DNA of 64,000 nucleotides, taken from contig JAKIWE010000001.1 in NCBI GenBank assembly GCA_022750195.1, positions 990,672 to 1,054,671 of the forward strand, given 5' to 3'. Shown here in pieces: positions 15,836 to 24,789 of the stretch (positions are counted from its first letter, which is position 1; every line of letters begins with the position of its first letter). Under the pieces are notes generated by a model. It had not been told where the DNA came from. It saw nothing but the letters and a program-made list of their open reading frames with translations, and did no database searches. A program made the position numbers and the translations under genes. The stretch is from Thermoplasmata archaeon. Lineage in GTDB: Archaea; Thermoplasmatota; Thermoplasmata; Lutacidiplasmatales; UBA184.

Positions 15836-17322
15836 GGACGCGACCACGGTTCTTCGTTCGGCTGGAGCAGCTGGTCGGCCGCCGACGGACCCCAGCTCCC
15901 GGCCGGATAGCCCTTCGGTGCGGGGGGGTGGGCGAGGAGTTCGGCGAACAGCTGCCACGAAGCTTCGACCTCGTCTGCGCGAACGAACAGCGTGGCGTCG
16001 CCTTCGAGGACGTCCAGCAGCAGCGTCTGGTAGGCATCCGGCAGGTTTCCGAACTGCTCGGCGTACCGGAAGCGCATCCGTTCGGTCCTCGTGGCCATCG
16101 CCTCGCCGGGGGGTTTGACCTCGAAGACGAGGTCGAACCCTTCGTTCGGCTGGAGGGTGATGACGAGCTCGTTCGAGTGAACGTCCTCCGGGTCGAGGTC
16201 CTTGAAGAACGTCACCGGCGGACGGTGGAAGTTGACGACGACCTGGGTGACCCGCTGCGCGAGCCGCTTGCCGGTGCGCAGGTAGAACGGCACCCCTTGC
16301 CATCTCCAGTTCTCGATCCGGAGCTGGAGGGCGACGAACGTCTCCGTGACCGACGACCCTGGGACCCCCTGCTCCTGGTGGTACCCGGGGACCGACGCTC
16401 CGTCGATCGTCCCGGCCTCGTACTGGCCGAACACAGCCTGCTCGGGCCGGACGGGAGCGATCGAGCGAAGGACCTTCACCTTCTCGTTCCGGATCGCCTC
16501 GGCGTCGTAGGCGGCCGGCACCTCCATCGCGACCAGCGACAGGAGCTGGGTGAGGTGGTTCTGCACCATGTCGCGCAGGGCGCCCGCGCGGTCGTAGTAG
16601 CCGGCCCGACCCTCCAGGCCTAGGTCCTCCGCGACGGTGATCTCGACCTTGCTCACCCGGTCCCGGCTCCACAGGCTCTCGAACAGGACGTTCGCGAACC
16701 GGAGCACGAGGAGGTTCTGGACCGTCTCTTTGCCCAGGTAATGGTCGATCCGATAGATCGACGGCTCGTCGAAGTACTGATGGACCAGTTGGTTGAGCGA
16801 CTTGGCGGAGTCGAGGTCGCGTCCGAACGGCTTTTCGATGACGATCCGGGTCCAGCCGGGGCCGTGGCCAAGGCCCGCTTCCCCTAGGCCCTGGATCGTC
16901 GGCGCGAATGCCTCGAACGGGAGCGCGAGGTAGAGCACCCGGTTGCCGTCGAGCTGATGCTCCTTCTCCAGGGCCGCGATCCGCTCGGCGAGGGCGCGGT
17001 AGTCGTCCGCGGCCCCGTCGCGGACCGGCTGGTAGAACAGCGTCGCGTCGCACCACGGGTCGATCGCATCCGGATGGAAGGGGCTGAACTGTTTCAGGCC
17101 CAGCGCGGCCCAGGACCGGTAGCTGGCGTCCTGGTAGTCGGTCGACCGGGCCGCGCCGAGGATCACGCTACCGGCAGGGAGGTGACCGTCGACGGAGAGT
17201 CCGTACAGGGCGGGCAGAAGCTTCCGGCGCATCAGGTCGCCGGTCGCGCCGAAGACGACCAGGAGCGGACGCGTCTCGAGCTTCCGTCCGACGGCCACGC
17301 TAGCCCTCGTGCTCGACGGCAT
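15832..17322 (-). CDS. zwf: Glucose-6-phosphate dehydrogenase, Zwf family
   Basis: A 496-residue enzyme oxidising glucose-6-phosphate to the lactone with reduction of NAD(P). The Rossmann motif FGATGDLMRRKL lies near the N-terminus, and the signature YRIDHYLGKE carries the catalytic His and substrate Lys. The length is full for the bacterial family. The start is ATG 17322, overlapping gnd by 23 nt, or GTG 17298, one base after the gnd stop; the second fits the tight packing better. This is the bacterial Zwf family and not the short-chain Azf type known from haloarchaea, which makes transfer from bacteria likely (inference). Confidence 0.94.
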   Translation of the reverse strand: MPSSTRASVAVGRKLETRPLLVVFGATGDLMRRKLLPALYGLSVDGHLPAGSVILGAARSTDYQDASYRSWAALGLKQFSPFHPDAIDPWCDATLFYQPVRDGAADDYRALAERIAALEKEHQLDGNRVLYLALPFEAFAPTIQGLGEAGLGHGPGWTRIVIEKPFGRDLDSAKSLNQLVHQYFDEPSIYRIDHYLGKETVQNLLVLRFANVLFESLWSRDRVSKVEITVAEDLGLEGRAGYYDRAGALRDMVQNHLTQLLSLVAMEVPAAYDAEAIRNEKVKVLRSIAPVRPEQAVFGQYEAGTIDGASVPGYHQEQGVPGSSVTETFVALQLRIENWRWQGVPFYLRTGKRLAQRVTQVVVNFHRPPVTFFKDLDPEDVHSNELVITLQPNEGFDLVFEVKPPGEAMATRTERMRFRYAEQFGNLPDAYQTLLLDVLEGDATLFVRADEVEASWQLFAELLAHPPAPKGYPAGSWGPSAADQLLQPNEEPWSRP

Positions 17323-18208
17323 GGCCGCCGAACTTCGCCCGCATCACCGCGAGGAGCTTGTCGCCGAACGATTCGGCCTCACGGGAGCGGATCCGCTCGA
17401 CCAGCGACAGGGTGATCACCGGCGCCGGCACGTCCAGGTCGAACGCTTCGGTCGAGGTCCAGCGCCCCTCGCCGGAATCGACGACGAACGGCTTGATGCC
17501 GGTCAGCTCGGGATTCTCGTGCAGCGCCGAGGCGGTGAGGTCGAGCAACCAGGACCGGACGACGCTCCCGAACCGCCAGATCTCCGCGACCTGCGCGAGG
17601 TCGAGCTCCATGGCGTCCTTGTGCTTGAGGATCGAGAACCCTTCGGCGTAGGCTTGCATCATGCCGTATTCGATCCCGTTGTGGACCATCTTCACGAAGT
17701 GGCCGGCCCCGGTCGGCCCGACCCGGCCCCAGCCCTTGTCCGGCGCAGGCGCGAGCGTCGTGAGGAGCGGCGTGATCCGCGCGACCGCGTCCACCGGTCC
17801 ACCGGCCATCAGGCTGTAGCCCTCGGCCAGGCCCCAGATCCCGCCGCTGGTCCCGACGTCGACGTACGGGATCCCCTTCGCGGCGAGGGTGGCGCTGCGC
17901 CGCAGCGTGTCCTTGTAGTAGGAATTGCCACCGTCGACGATCAGGTCTCCCGCGGCGAGCTGCGGGAGGAGCTCGTTGAGGGTCGCGTCGACCGGGTCGC
18001 CGGCCGGGATCATCAGCCAGAGGACGCGCGGGCTCGGCAGCTTCTGGAGCATCTCCTCGAGGGAGTAGGCGCCGACGACGCCCCGCGCCACCGCGGCATC
18101 GACGACTTCACGATGGCGAGCGGTGCCGACGACCGTGTGGCCCCCGCGCACCAAGCGTTCGGCCATGTTCGCTCCCATCCGTCCGAGCCCTACCAGACCC
18201 ACTTGCAC
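17300..18208 (-). CDS. gnd: 6-phosphogluconate dehydrogenase, decarboxylating, short form
   Basis: A 302-residue enzyme of the short 6PGDH class. It oxidatively decarboxylates 6-phosphogluconate to ribulose-5-phosphate and CO2. Motifs: MQVGLVGLGRMGANMAERL for nucleotide binding, IVDGGNSYY, DVGTSGGIWGL and GAGHFVKMVHNGIEYGMMQ with the catalytic Lys and the HNGIEY signature. Short forms are often NAD-linked, but the cofactor cannot be decided here. The gene starts 22 nt after the pgi stop and ends next to zwf, so all three are probably one operon. Confidence 0.93.
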   Translation of the reverse strand: MQVGLVGLGRMGANMAERLVRGGHTVVGTARHREVVDAAVARGVVGAYSLEEMLQKLPSPRVLWLMIPAGDPVDATLNELLPQLAAGDLIVDGGNSYYKDTLRRSATLAAKGIPYVDVGTSGGIWGLAEGYSLMAGGPVDAVARITPLLTTLAPAPDKGWGRVGPTGAGHFVKMVHNGIEYGMMQAYAEGFSILKHKDAMELDLAQVAEIWRFGSVVRSWLLDLTASALHENPELTGIKPFVVDSGEGRWTSTEAFDLDVPAPVITLSLVERIRSREAESFGDKLLAVMRAKFGGHAVEHEG

Positions 18209-18230
18209 GTTGATCCCTCCCGTTGGAACG

Positions 18231-19907
18231 TTACGATGCCGGCCGGTCCGCGACCCACCGTGCGATCGAGGCGACGAACTCGAGAGCGGAGCCGGTCGTC
18301 GCGAGCGTGATCACGGTGCGCCCCCTCTGCTCGAGCGCCGTGGCGTCGCCTCGACTCTGCGCGTGGATGAGCGCGCCGAACGTGAACTCGCTCCCCGGCA
18401 CCGCGAGGTCCGGCTTCGCCGCGTCGATGATCTGGAGGAATCGGCCGGTGGGCGGACCGCCCTTGTGGAGCTGTCCGGTCGAATGGAGGAACCGCGGCCC
18501 GTAGCCCGCGGTGGTCGGGACCTTCAGGCGGTCGCCGATGGCTCGCCGCAAGCCCTCGAGCGCCTCGTCCATCGCCTCCGAGGGTGCGAGATACGCCTGC
18601 AGAGCGACGTACTCCGACGGGAGTCGCGTGTCGAGGAGCTTCGTGAGGTCGGGCGAGGCGGAGGGGGAGGCGACGCCGGGGGCGGACGCCCCCGAGGGAG
18701 GTGCAGCGAGCACCTGACGGGCCAGCACTTTCGCATACTCTACGTCGGGCTGATCGAACGGGTGGATCCCGAGCACGGCCCCCGCGCTCGCGATGGCGAA
18801 CTCCCACCGGAAGAACTCCGCGCCGAGGTCGAACCGATCGTCCCATCGTAGGCGGACGGTCGGAATCCCGCGAGCCTCGAGCGCAGCGAGCTCCGGGTCC
18901 CGCGCGTGATCCTCGCCGAGCGCGAGGTCGACCACCACTCGGTCCTCGCCGTAGAACGCCGGGGTTCGGCGTGCTTCGGAGACGACCGGCACGAGCCCGT
19001 GACCCTCCTTGCCCGTGCTCTCCGCGATGAGCTGTTCCACCCAGATCGGGAAGGCGTCCAGCTCTGGCGAGGTCCACAAGGTCACCTTGTCGCGACCGCT
19101 GCGGCCCAGCTCGCCCAGGACCGCTCCGAGCTGCAGGCCCGGGTGCCGGTCCGCCGGGGTGGCAGGGCCGCAGGCGGTCGCCATCCGGCGCGCGGAGGCG
19201 AGGAGCCGATCGAGGTCGAGCCCGAGAAGCGCCGCCGGCACCATGCCGAAGACGGAGAGCGCCGAGTACCGCCCCCCGAGGTCCGGGGCGGCGGCGAACG
19301 TCGTCCGGAAGCCGCGGCTCCGTGCCAGCGCTTCGAGCGGCGTACCGGGGTCCGTGATCGCCACGAACCGCCGGCCGGGGGCCGACGTCGAACCGGCGAC
19401 CCGGTCCCAGAAGTAGCGGAACAGGGTGAGAGTCTCGGTCGTCGTACCCGACTTGCTCGAGACCAGGAAAACGGTCGTCGTCGGATCGATGGACGCCTCC
19501 ACGGCCCGCACCGCATCGGGGTGCGTACTGTCGAGCACCGCCAGGGACGGAAAGCCGGGCGCCGGTCCGAACATCCGTCCGAGGACCTCGGGTGCCAGGC
19601 TCGAGCCGCCCATGCCGAGCAGCACCACGTGGGCGGTACCGGCGTCCCGGATCTCGGCGGCGAACTCCCGCAGTTCGTCGATCCGGGGTGTGAGGGCCGT
19701 CGGCAAGGAAAGCCAGCCGAGTCGATCGACGATCTCCGGTCGGATCGAGTCGAACCAGACCGTCGGGTCCTTCTTCCAGACCCGAGCCCCCACCGATTGG
19801 GTCTGCCAGGACGAGAGACGGTCGGCGACCGATCGTTGCTCGGCGTCGGACGGGAGGGCCACCCGAGCGAGGAAGGAATCCGACGTGATGGACGTGGAGG
19901 GCGGCAC
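18231..19907 (-). CDS. pgi: Glucose-6-phosphate isomerase, like the Pgi half of Tal-Pgi fusions
   Basis: A 558-residue isomerase exchanging glucose-6-phosphate and fructose-6-phosphate. It shows VVLLGMGGSSLAPEVL, TTVFLVSSKSGTTTETL (the SKSGTT sugar-phosphate loop), GRYSALSVFGMVPAAL, WVEQLIAESTGKEG and IHPFDQPDVEYAK. Layout and wording match the C-terminal Pgi part of bacterial transaldolase-Pgi fusion proteins, but no transaldolase domain is present. It starts at GTG 19907 and is the first gene of the operon. A low-complexity Ala/Pro/Ser insert lies at about 400-420. The fusion relationship is my reading of the sequence, not a tested alignment. Confidence 0.88.
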   Translation of the reverse strand: MPPSTSITSDSFLARVALPSDAEQRSVADRLSSWQTQSVGARVWKKDPTVWFDSIRPEIVDRLGWLSLPTALTPRIDELREFAAEIRDAGTAHVVLLGMGGSSLAPEVLGRMFGPAPGFPSLAVLDSTHPDAVRAVEASIDPTTTVFLVSSKSGTTTETLTLFRYFWDRVAGSTSAPGRRFVAITDPGTPLEALARSRGFRTTFAAAPDLGGRYSALSVFGMVPAALLGLDLDRLLASARRMATACGPATPADRHPGLQLGAVLGELGRSGRDKVTLWTSPELDAFPIWVEQLIAESTGKEGHGLVPVVSEARRTPAFYGEDRVVVDLALGEDHARDPELAALEARGIPTVRLRWDDRFDLGAEFFRWEFAIASAGAVLGIHPFDQPDVEYAKVLARQVLAAPPSGASAPGVASPSASPDLTKLLDTRLPSEYVALQAYLAPSEAMDEALEGLRRAIGDRLKVPTTAGYGPRFLHSTGQLHKGGPPTGRFLQIIDAAKPDLAVPGSEFTFGALIHAQSRGDATALEQRGRTVITLATTGSALEFVASIARWVADRPAS

Positions 19908-19934
19908 GTTGGTAAGCGGGAGAACCGGGCACTC

Positions 19935-19941
19935 GTTATGT
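19935..19941 (-). promoter_or_regulatory. Probable TATA element of the pgi-gnd-zwf-pgl operon
   Basis: On the minus strand GCAAACTGACATAACG precedes the pgi GTG, with CATAACG centred about 31 nt upstream. The spacing suggests a leaderless or very short-leader mRNA. It is a weak match to the TATA consensus but the only AT-rich element in this divergent region. Confidence 0.4.
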
Positions 19942-20021
19942 CAGTTTGCGTACGCCCGGAGGTCGCCACCGAGGACGGCTCGCCCCCGGAACGGCGCCGG
20001 GGGTTTCAGGGCGCCAGTGTT

Positions 20022-22586
20022 ATGCCGAGTGGACCTCCTCGCCGCCCTTCTACGAGGGCGCCTGTGGGTCCGGCCTTGAAATCGTGGGCGGTCCGTTCGC
20101 TCATCCTGGGGGCGCTGCTCCTCCTTCTCGTACCCCCGATAGGGGGCACCGAATCCCGCGTCGCCCTTCCACCGCCGCATCCTCAGGCGGCGGCTGCCGC
20201 GTCGGGCTCGAGCTCGGCGGCCGCGGCCGGCCCGATTGGCGCGGAGGGGCAGCTCGCCAACCTCCGTTCGACCCCGGCGATCACCGGGGCGTACGACTGG
20301 GACCCCCAACCGCTCAACCTGTTCCCTCCGTTCCCGGTCGACGAGGTCGGCGGGCTCGGCGCCGCCATGGCATCGAGCGACCCGCTCGGAACGGTGGTGA
20401 TGTTCGGTGGCGAGGGGTCGCACGGGCTCACGAACCTCACCATCACGGACAATCAAACGACCGCGCTCTGGAACCTCCGACCAGCGACCCGGGCCCCGAG
20501 CCCTCGGGCCAACCTCTCGTTCGCTACCCTCCCGGATGGGAAGTTCGCAGTCGCCTTCGGCGGCGTCGTCAATCTGACCACGGGGCAGAGCGACAACGGT
20601 ACGTTCCTCTACGACTTCCGTAATCGAACGTGGATCAACGAAACCGGTCCCGTCGCTCCGCCTCCTCGGGAGGGGGCGGCGTTCGCGATCGACGCCTCCC
20701 GGAACGTCGCGATCCTCCAGGGGGGACGCGACCCCGATTATCTGGTCAAGGGCTCGGGTGCGTACGTGTTCTGGAACGACACGTGGGCGCTCAACCTCAC
20801 GACGTTCCGATGGACCCAGCAGGCCCCGGTGACGGCACCCCCACCGATGTTCGGGAGTTCGATGGTCTGGGTCCCGCAGACGGCCAACTTCCTCCTGTTC
20901 GGCGGCTGTGCGACCTTCTGTTCGAACGAACTTTACCAGTACATCCCCGGCGGGAATTGGACTTTGGCCCCGCAGTCCGGCGACGTCCCCTCCCCGCGCG
21001 CGGGCGCTTCCGAGGTCTGGTCACCGAACTGGAACATCACGATGATGAACGGGGGGTTCATCTGGGGGAACGATACCTACGCGCCGCTCGGCGACACGTT
21101 CATCTTCACGCCCTCGACCCATAGCTGGGACACGGTCGCAAGCGCTGGGGGCCCTTCCCCCCGGTTCGGTTCACCGGCCGCATTCCTGAATGCGAACAAC
21201 TGCCCCGGGATGTTCGTCGTGGGCGGGAGCACGGCGTACTCACCGCCCCCGGCCGACGGCTGGTTCCTCGACGAGAACCCGGACGTCCAGCTCGGATGCA
21301 ACAACTGGGGCGGGGATGAGGTCGGAGGGTCGACGGGTGGCGGAGGCGTGGGCAACTGCCCGGTCGGTGCGAACACGAGCACCCTCTCCGTCCAGGTACT
21401 CGACCGAGCGACCCACCTCGGTCTGGTCGGAGCGGTCGTGAACATCACGGGCTACTGCAGTCTCCAGCTCACCACGCTCGCTGGCGGGTTCGCGAACTTC
21501 ACGGACCTACCAAACGAGACCGTCCGAGTGACGACCTCCTTCCCGGCATACCACCTCAACGTCACCTACGCCCTCCTGCCGGTGCCCACAGGCCGTCTTG
21601 TCGTGGAGATGGACCGGTACCCGTCCCTGACGGTCCACACCGTCGGGACGTATGCGATCCAGGGGGAGGTCGCCTTGCCCGGGGTCCCGGTGTTCTACGA
21701 TTCGGTGCTAGGCCCCGACCTCCTGGGGAGCTCGGACGCCAACGGCTACCTGCGGATCGCCGTCCTGCTCGCGACGGAGGGACCGACCCACTTTTTCGCG
21801 AACGTGGCGGGGTACGCGAACGCCTCCGTCCCTGCGTTCGTTCCGTTCACCGGACCCGTCAACGTGACGCTCGACCTGCTGTCGTACGGGGGGTTCGACG
21901 TCCACGTGCTCCGCGACCCGGGAGGTCCGTCGATCCCGCGCGCGGTCGGCACGATCACGCCGGTCGGATTCGGCGCCTACGGAAGTCCGTTCGACTTCGC
22001 CACGGACGCCCAAGGCTGGTTCAACGTGAGCCTGCCGCTATCGAACTACTCGGTCAACGCGTCGGCGCGGGGCTACCTCCCCAACGGCACCGGGGTCGCG
22101 ATCTTCCACGGGTGGGTCAACGACACCGTGGTCGTGCTCCCTCTTCCGCTGCTGTACGGCGCCAACGTGAGCGTGCGCTTGATCGACGCCCGGTCCCACC
22201 TGCCCATTGCCGGTGGTACGGTGACGATCGACCGACGACCTCCGGCGTCGACCGGGCCGCTCGGCTGGGCGAATTTCTCCGACCTGCTACCCCCGGGACG
22301 CGCCGTCGTGCTCGGAGCTGCGCCCGGTTATTTCAACAACTCCACCGCGGTCGACCTCGAGTACCGGGCCATTCTCGCCGGAGTCCGACTCGACCTTATC
22401 CCGGTCAGTGGCTGCCCCTCCAACTGCCCACCGCCGGCCAATCTCACCGGCAGCAGCCCGTTCCGCCTCCTTCCGTCCGGAGGGATCACGCTCGAGCTGT
22501 TCCTGCTCGCCCCGCTGCTCCTCGCGCTCGCGGGGGCCGCGTACGCCTGGACCTTGCGTCGGACGCCGTTGCCGCGGTCGGGGTAG
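20022..22586 (+). CDS. Kelch-type beta-propeller surface protein with C-terminal anchor
   Basis: An 854-residue exported protein. A signal/anchor helix lies at about 26-45. Residues about 85-430 contain Kelch-like blades (VVMFGGEGSH, FAVAFGGVV, NFLLFGGCA, MFVVGGS). Residues about 455-810 contain carboxypeptidase-regulatory-like beta-sandwich repeats with NVTL-type sequons. A final transmembrane helix lies at about 820-842 with a basic tail. The function is unknown; such proteins bind glycans or partners at the cell surface. The open frame runs far upstream across pgi, but ATG 20022 is chosen because that part lies antisense to pgi and hydrophobic signal features begin here. Divergent from pgi. 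Confidence 0.82.
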   Translation: MPSGPPRRPSTRAPVGPALKSWAVRSLILGALLLLLVPPIGGTESRVALPPPHPQAAAAASGSSSAAAAGPIGAEGQLANLRSTPAITGAYDWDPQPLNLFPPFPVDEVGGLGAAMASSDPLGTVVMFGGEGSHGLTNLTITDNQTTALWNLRPATRAPSPRANLSFATLPDGKFAVAFGGVVNLTTGQSDNGTFLYDFRNRTWINETGPVAPPPREGAAFAIDASRNVAILQGGRDPDYLVKGSGAYVFWNDTWALNLTTFRWTQQAPVTAPPPMFGSSMVWVPQTANFLLFGGCATFCSNELYQYIPGGNWTLAPQSGDVPSPRAGASEVWSPNWNITMMNGGFIWGNDTYAPLGDTFIFTPSTHSWDTVASAGGPSPRFGSPAAFLNANNCPGMFVVGGSTAYSPPPADGWFLDENPDVQLGCNNWGGDEVGGSTGGGGVGNCPVGANTSTLSVQVLDRATHLGLVGAVVNITGYCSLQLTTLAGGFANFTDLPNETVRVTTSFPAYHLNVTYALLPVPTGRLVVEMDRYPSLTVHTVGTYAIQGEVALPGVPVFYDSVLGPDLLGSSDANGYLRIAVLLATEGPTHFFANVAGYANASVPAFVPFTGPVNVTLDLLSYGGFDVHVLRDPGGPSIPRAVGTITPVGFGAYGSPFDFATDAQGWFNVSLPLSNYSVNASARGYLPNGTGVAIFHGWVNDTVVVLPLPLLYGANVSVRLIDARSHLPIAGGTVTIDRRPPASTGPLGWANFSDLLPPGRAVVLGAAPGYFNNSTAVDLEYRAILAGVRLDLIPVSGCPSNCPPPANLTGSSPFRLLPSGGITLELFLLAPLLLALAGAAYAWTLRRTPLPRSG

Positions 22587-22640
22587 GGCCGGACCCCGAC
22601 CGAACTCGACTCCCGAGGAGAAAGAAGGCATGCGAGGTTT

Positions 22641-23177
22641 ATGAACCGTCCCGGTGTGGGCGGCACCTTGCCCGAGTCGGAGCCTCGCGCCCGCCCCACC
22701 TCGGGGCGTCTGACGCGCGCGCTCCAGCGGCTGTTCCATCCACGGCTCGTGATCCTAGAGACGATGCGACCGGTCGAAGTCCCGGTCCTTACGGAGACGA
22801 AGCGGCGATGGCTCGCGGGGGACCGGAACGGAGCGATCCTCTACGCCTACGAGGCGGTCCTCGACGACCTCCAGAGAGCCTACGGCGTCCGCTACCCGCC
22901 GGACTGGACGCACGACGACATTCTCGCCCACGGCGTGACGCCCGAGATGGAACCGTTGGTGCCGTTCCTCAAAGGGCTCCACGACCTCTATCTCCCCATC
23001 CGATACGGCGGGGCCGTCCCTGAGAGCGGACCCTCGCCCGACCGGTTGGTCCAGAGCGTCTACGCGCAGCGGGCGATGTGGGGGCTGTACGTCGAGGGCG
23101 TTCGTCGGGACGACGTCCGGGCCCTCCCCCGCTCCGACGCCGGGCGAGCGGCGGAGGCCAGCGAGGTGAGCGCATGA
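22641..23177 (+). CDS. DUF4129-like protein of the MoxR/DUF58 operon
   Basis: A 178-residue soluble protein, probably related to the DUF4129 domains found next to MoxR and DUF58 genes. It shows a helical region (GAILYAYEAVLDDLQRAYG), DWTHDDILAHGV and DLYLPIRYGGAVPE; LYxxxRYGG is typical of DUF4129. DUF4129 proteins are often membrane-bound, but here the membrane part appears split into the next gene. The TGA overlaps the next ATG (ATGA). The role is unknown, likely envelope-related by context. Confidence 0.6.
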   Translation: MNRPGVGGTLPESEPRARPTSGRLTRALQRLFHPRLVILETMRPVEVPVLTETKRRWLAGDRNGAILYAYEAVLDDLQRAYGVRYPPDWTHDDILAHGVTPEMEPLVPFLKGLHDLYLPIRYGGAVPESGPSPDRLVQSVYAQRAMWGLYVEGVRRDDVRALPRSDAGRAAEASEVSA

Positions 23178-23698
23178 GCCCCGACATGCTCGGCGCCATC
23201 GAGCGCTTGTTGCGGGAGCCGACGGTCGGCCTGCCTCTCGCGCTTCTGGTCCTCACTCTGGTCGCCTGGCTCGCGTGGCCGAGGACCGCCGGCCGGGCGC
23301 CGGCCCGACGGGCGGGCGGCTGGACACCGCCGCAGACCGACCTGGTCTCGCGGACCTATTTCGCGCTCGCCGACGGGGAGTACTCGAGGATGCTCGAGGT
23401 CGTCGACGACCGGTTCAACGAGGCGGTCGCCCGAGGTCGGGGTCGTCCCCTCGACGAGCTGCCCCGGACCGCGCGGGGCGCGCGGAGCGCGGGGGTCCCG
23501 GACGCGCCGATCCTTCGCCGCGTCCACCGCGACCTCGTGGGCCTGCGGGCGACCGCGGTCGCGCGGGAGAGCCGGTTCTACCTCCGATGGGCGTTCTGGC
23601 GGAGCGAGGCGGAGGAGCGCGACCGGTTCCTCTCGGCGATCGACCATCAGATCGACCGGGCCGACTCCCTGATCCGTACGTTGGAGCAGAACGCATGA
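23174..23698 (+). CDS. Membrane-anchored small protein of the MoxR/DUF58 operon
   Basis: A 174-residue protein with one N-terminal transmembrane helix (about 18-35) and a charged, mostly helical remainder. I do not recognise a named family. ATG 23174 overlaps the preceding TGA, and its own TGA (23696-23698) overlaps the ATG of the MoxR gene, so the three are translationally coupled. It sits where DUF4129/DUF4350-type partners are usually found in such operons. Confidence 0.65.
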   Translation: MSPDMLGAIERLLREPTVGLPLALLVLTLVAWLAWPRTAGRAPARRAGGWTPPQTDLVSRTYFALADGEYSRMLEVVDDRFNEAVARGRGRPLDELPRTARGARSAGVPDAPILRRVHRDLVGLRATAVARESRFYLRWAFWRSEAEERDRFLSAIDHQIDRADSLIRTLEQNA

Positions 23699-24747
23699 CG
23701 ATGCCATCGAAAAGCGGTGCCGAGGCCCCGAGCCAACCGTCTCCGGTTCCCACCGCGGGCTCGCGCCCGCCCGAGGCGGCCGGCGAGCTCACCCCCGAAG
23801 GGATGCTGGCCTCGCTGCAGGCGTCGGTCGGCGAGACGATCGTCGGCGGCGAACGCGTGGTCCGTCTCCTCGCCGTAGCCCTGGTCGCCGAGGGCCACGT
23901 CTTGCTCGAAGGGGTGCCGGGGCTCGCGAAGACGCTCATGGTCCACCAGTTCGCGAAGACGCTGACCCTGAGCTTCAAGCGGATCCAGTTCACGCCGGAC
24001 ATGCTCCCGTCCGACATCGTCGGCAACGTCGTGCTGAACCCCGCGGCCCAGCGTTACGAGTTCCGGCGCGGGCCGGTCTTCGCGAACGTGATCCTCGCCG
24101 ACGAGATCAACCGCGCTCCCCCGAAGGTCCAGTCCGCTCTCCTCGAGGCGATGCAGGAACGCCAGGTGACGGTCGACGGCGTGACCTACCCGCTCCCCCG
24201 CCCGTTCATCGTCATCGCGACGCAGAATCCGGTGGAGCAGGAGGGGACCTACCCCCTGCCCGAGGCCGAGCTCGACCGGCTGCTGTTCCGGATCCTCCTC
24301 GGCTACCCGAGCGAGGCCGACGAGTTCGAGATCATGCGGCGCCACGGCTCGCGGATCGACGAACCCGCGACGCCCGCTCCGCTGACGGCCGACATGTTGA
24401 CCCGCTACCGGGACCGGTCGCTCGGCCTCGAGGTGCGCGACGAGGTCCTACGGTACATCGGCAGTGTGGTGCGCGGTACTCGGTCCGACGCGAGGATCCT
24501 GATCGGTGCGTCGCCGCGCGCCAGCGTCCAGTTCGTGCGGGCGGCGAAAGCCTCGGCGCTGCTCGACGGCCGGACGTTCGTCGCGCCCGAGGACGTGAAA
24601 TCGCTCGCGTTCGAGGTGCTCAACCACCGGCTCCTGCTGCACCCGGAGACGATCACCCAGCAGTACGTTTCGGGTCGTTCCGGCCTCGAGCCGGTGCTCC
24701 GGGAGATCGTCGGCGACGCGCTCGGCAAGGCCGTGGTCCCCCGGTAG
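23695..24747 (+). CDS. MoxR-family AAA ATPase
   Basis: A 350-residue AAA+ ATPase. The first 40 residues are polar and low in complexity. Walker A is EGVPGLAKT, Walker B is ILADEINRAPPK, then QSALLEAMQERQV and sensor 1 in IATQNP. The C-terminal lid domain includes GASPRASVQ. MoxR ATPases act as chaperones that mature or activate partner proteins, usually with DUF58 (and often VWA) partners; the DUF58 partner is the next gene. ATG 23695 overlaps the preceding TGA. Confidence 0.93.
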   Translation: MTMPSKSGAEAPSQPSPVPTAGSRPPEAAGELTPEGMLASLQASVGETIVGGERVVRLLAVALVAEGHVLLEGVPGLAKTLMVHQFAKTLTLSFKRIQFTPDMLPSDIVGNVVLNPAAQRYEFRRGPVFANVILADEINRAPPKVQSALLEAMQERQVTVDGVTYPLPRPFIVIATQNPVEQEGTYPLPEAELDRLLFRILLGYPSEADEFEIMRRHGSRIDEPATPAPLTADMLTRYRDRSLGLEVRDEVLRYIGSVVRGTRSDARILIGASPRASVQFVRAAKASALLDGRTFVAPEDVKSLAFEVLNHRLLLHPETITQQYVSGRSGLEPVLREIVGDALGKAVVPR

Positions 24748-24789
24748 CGCCCGGTTCTCCACGCTCGCGGCCATGCAGGGAGTTCGCCG

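Noticed and set aside
18906-20021. Upstream extension of the Kelch gene reading frame
   Set aside because: It runs antisense through pgi, is Arg/Pro-rich and has no domain; ATG 20022 followed by a signal-like helix is a better start.
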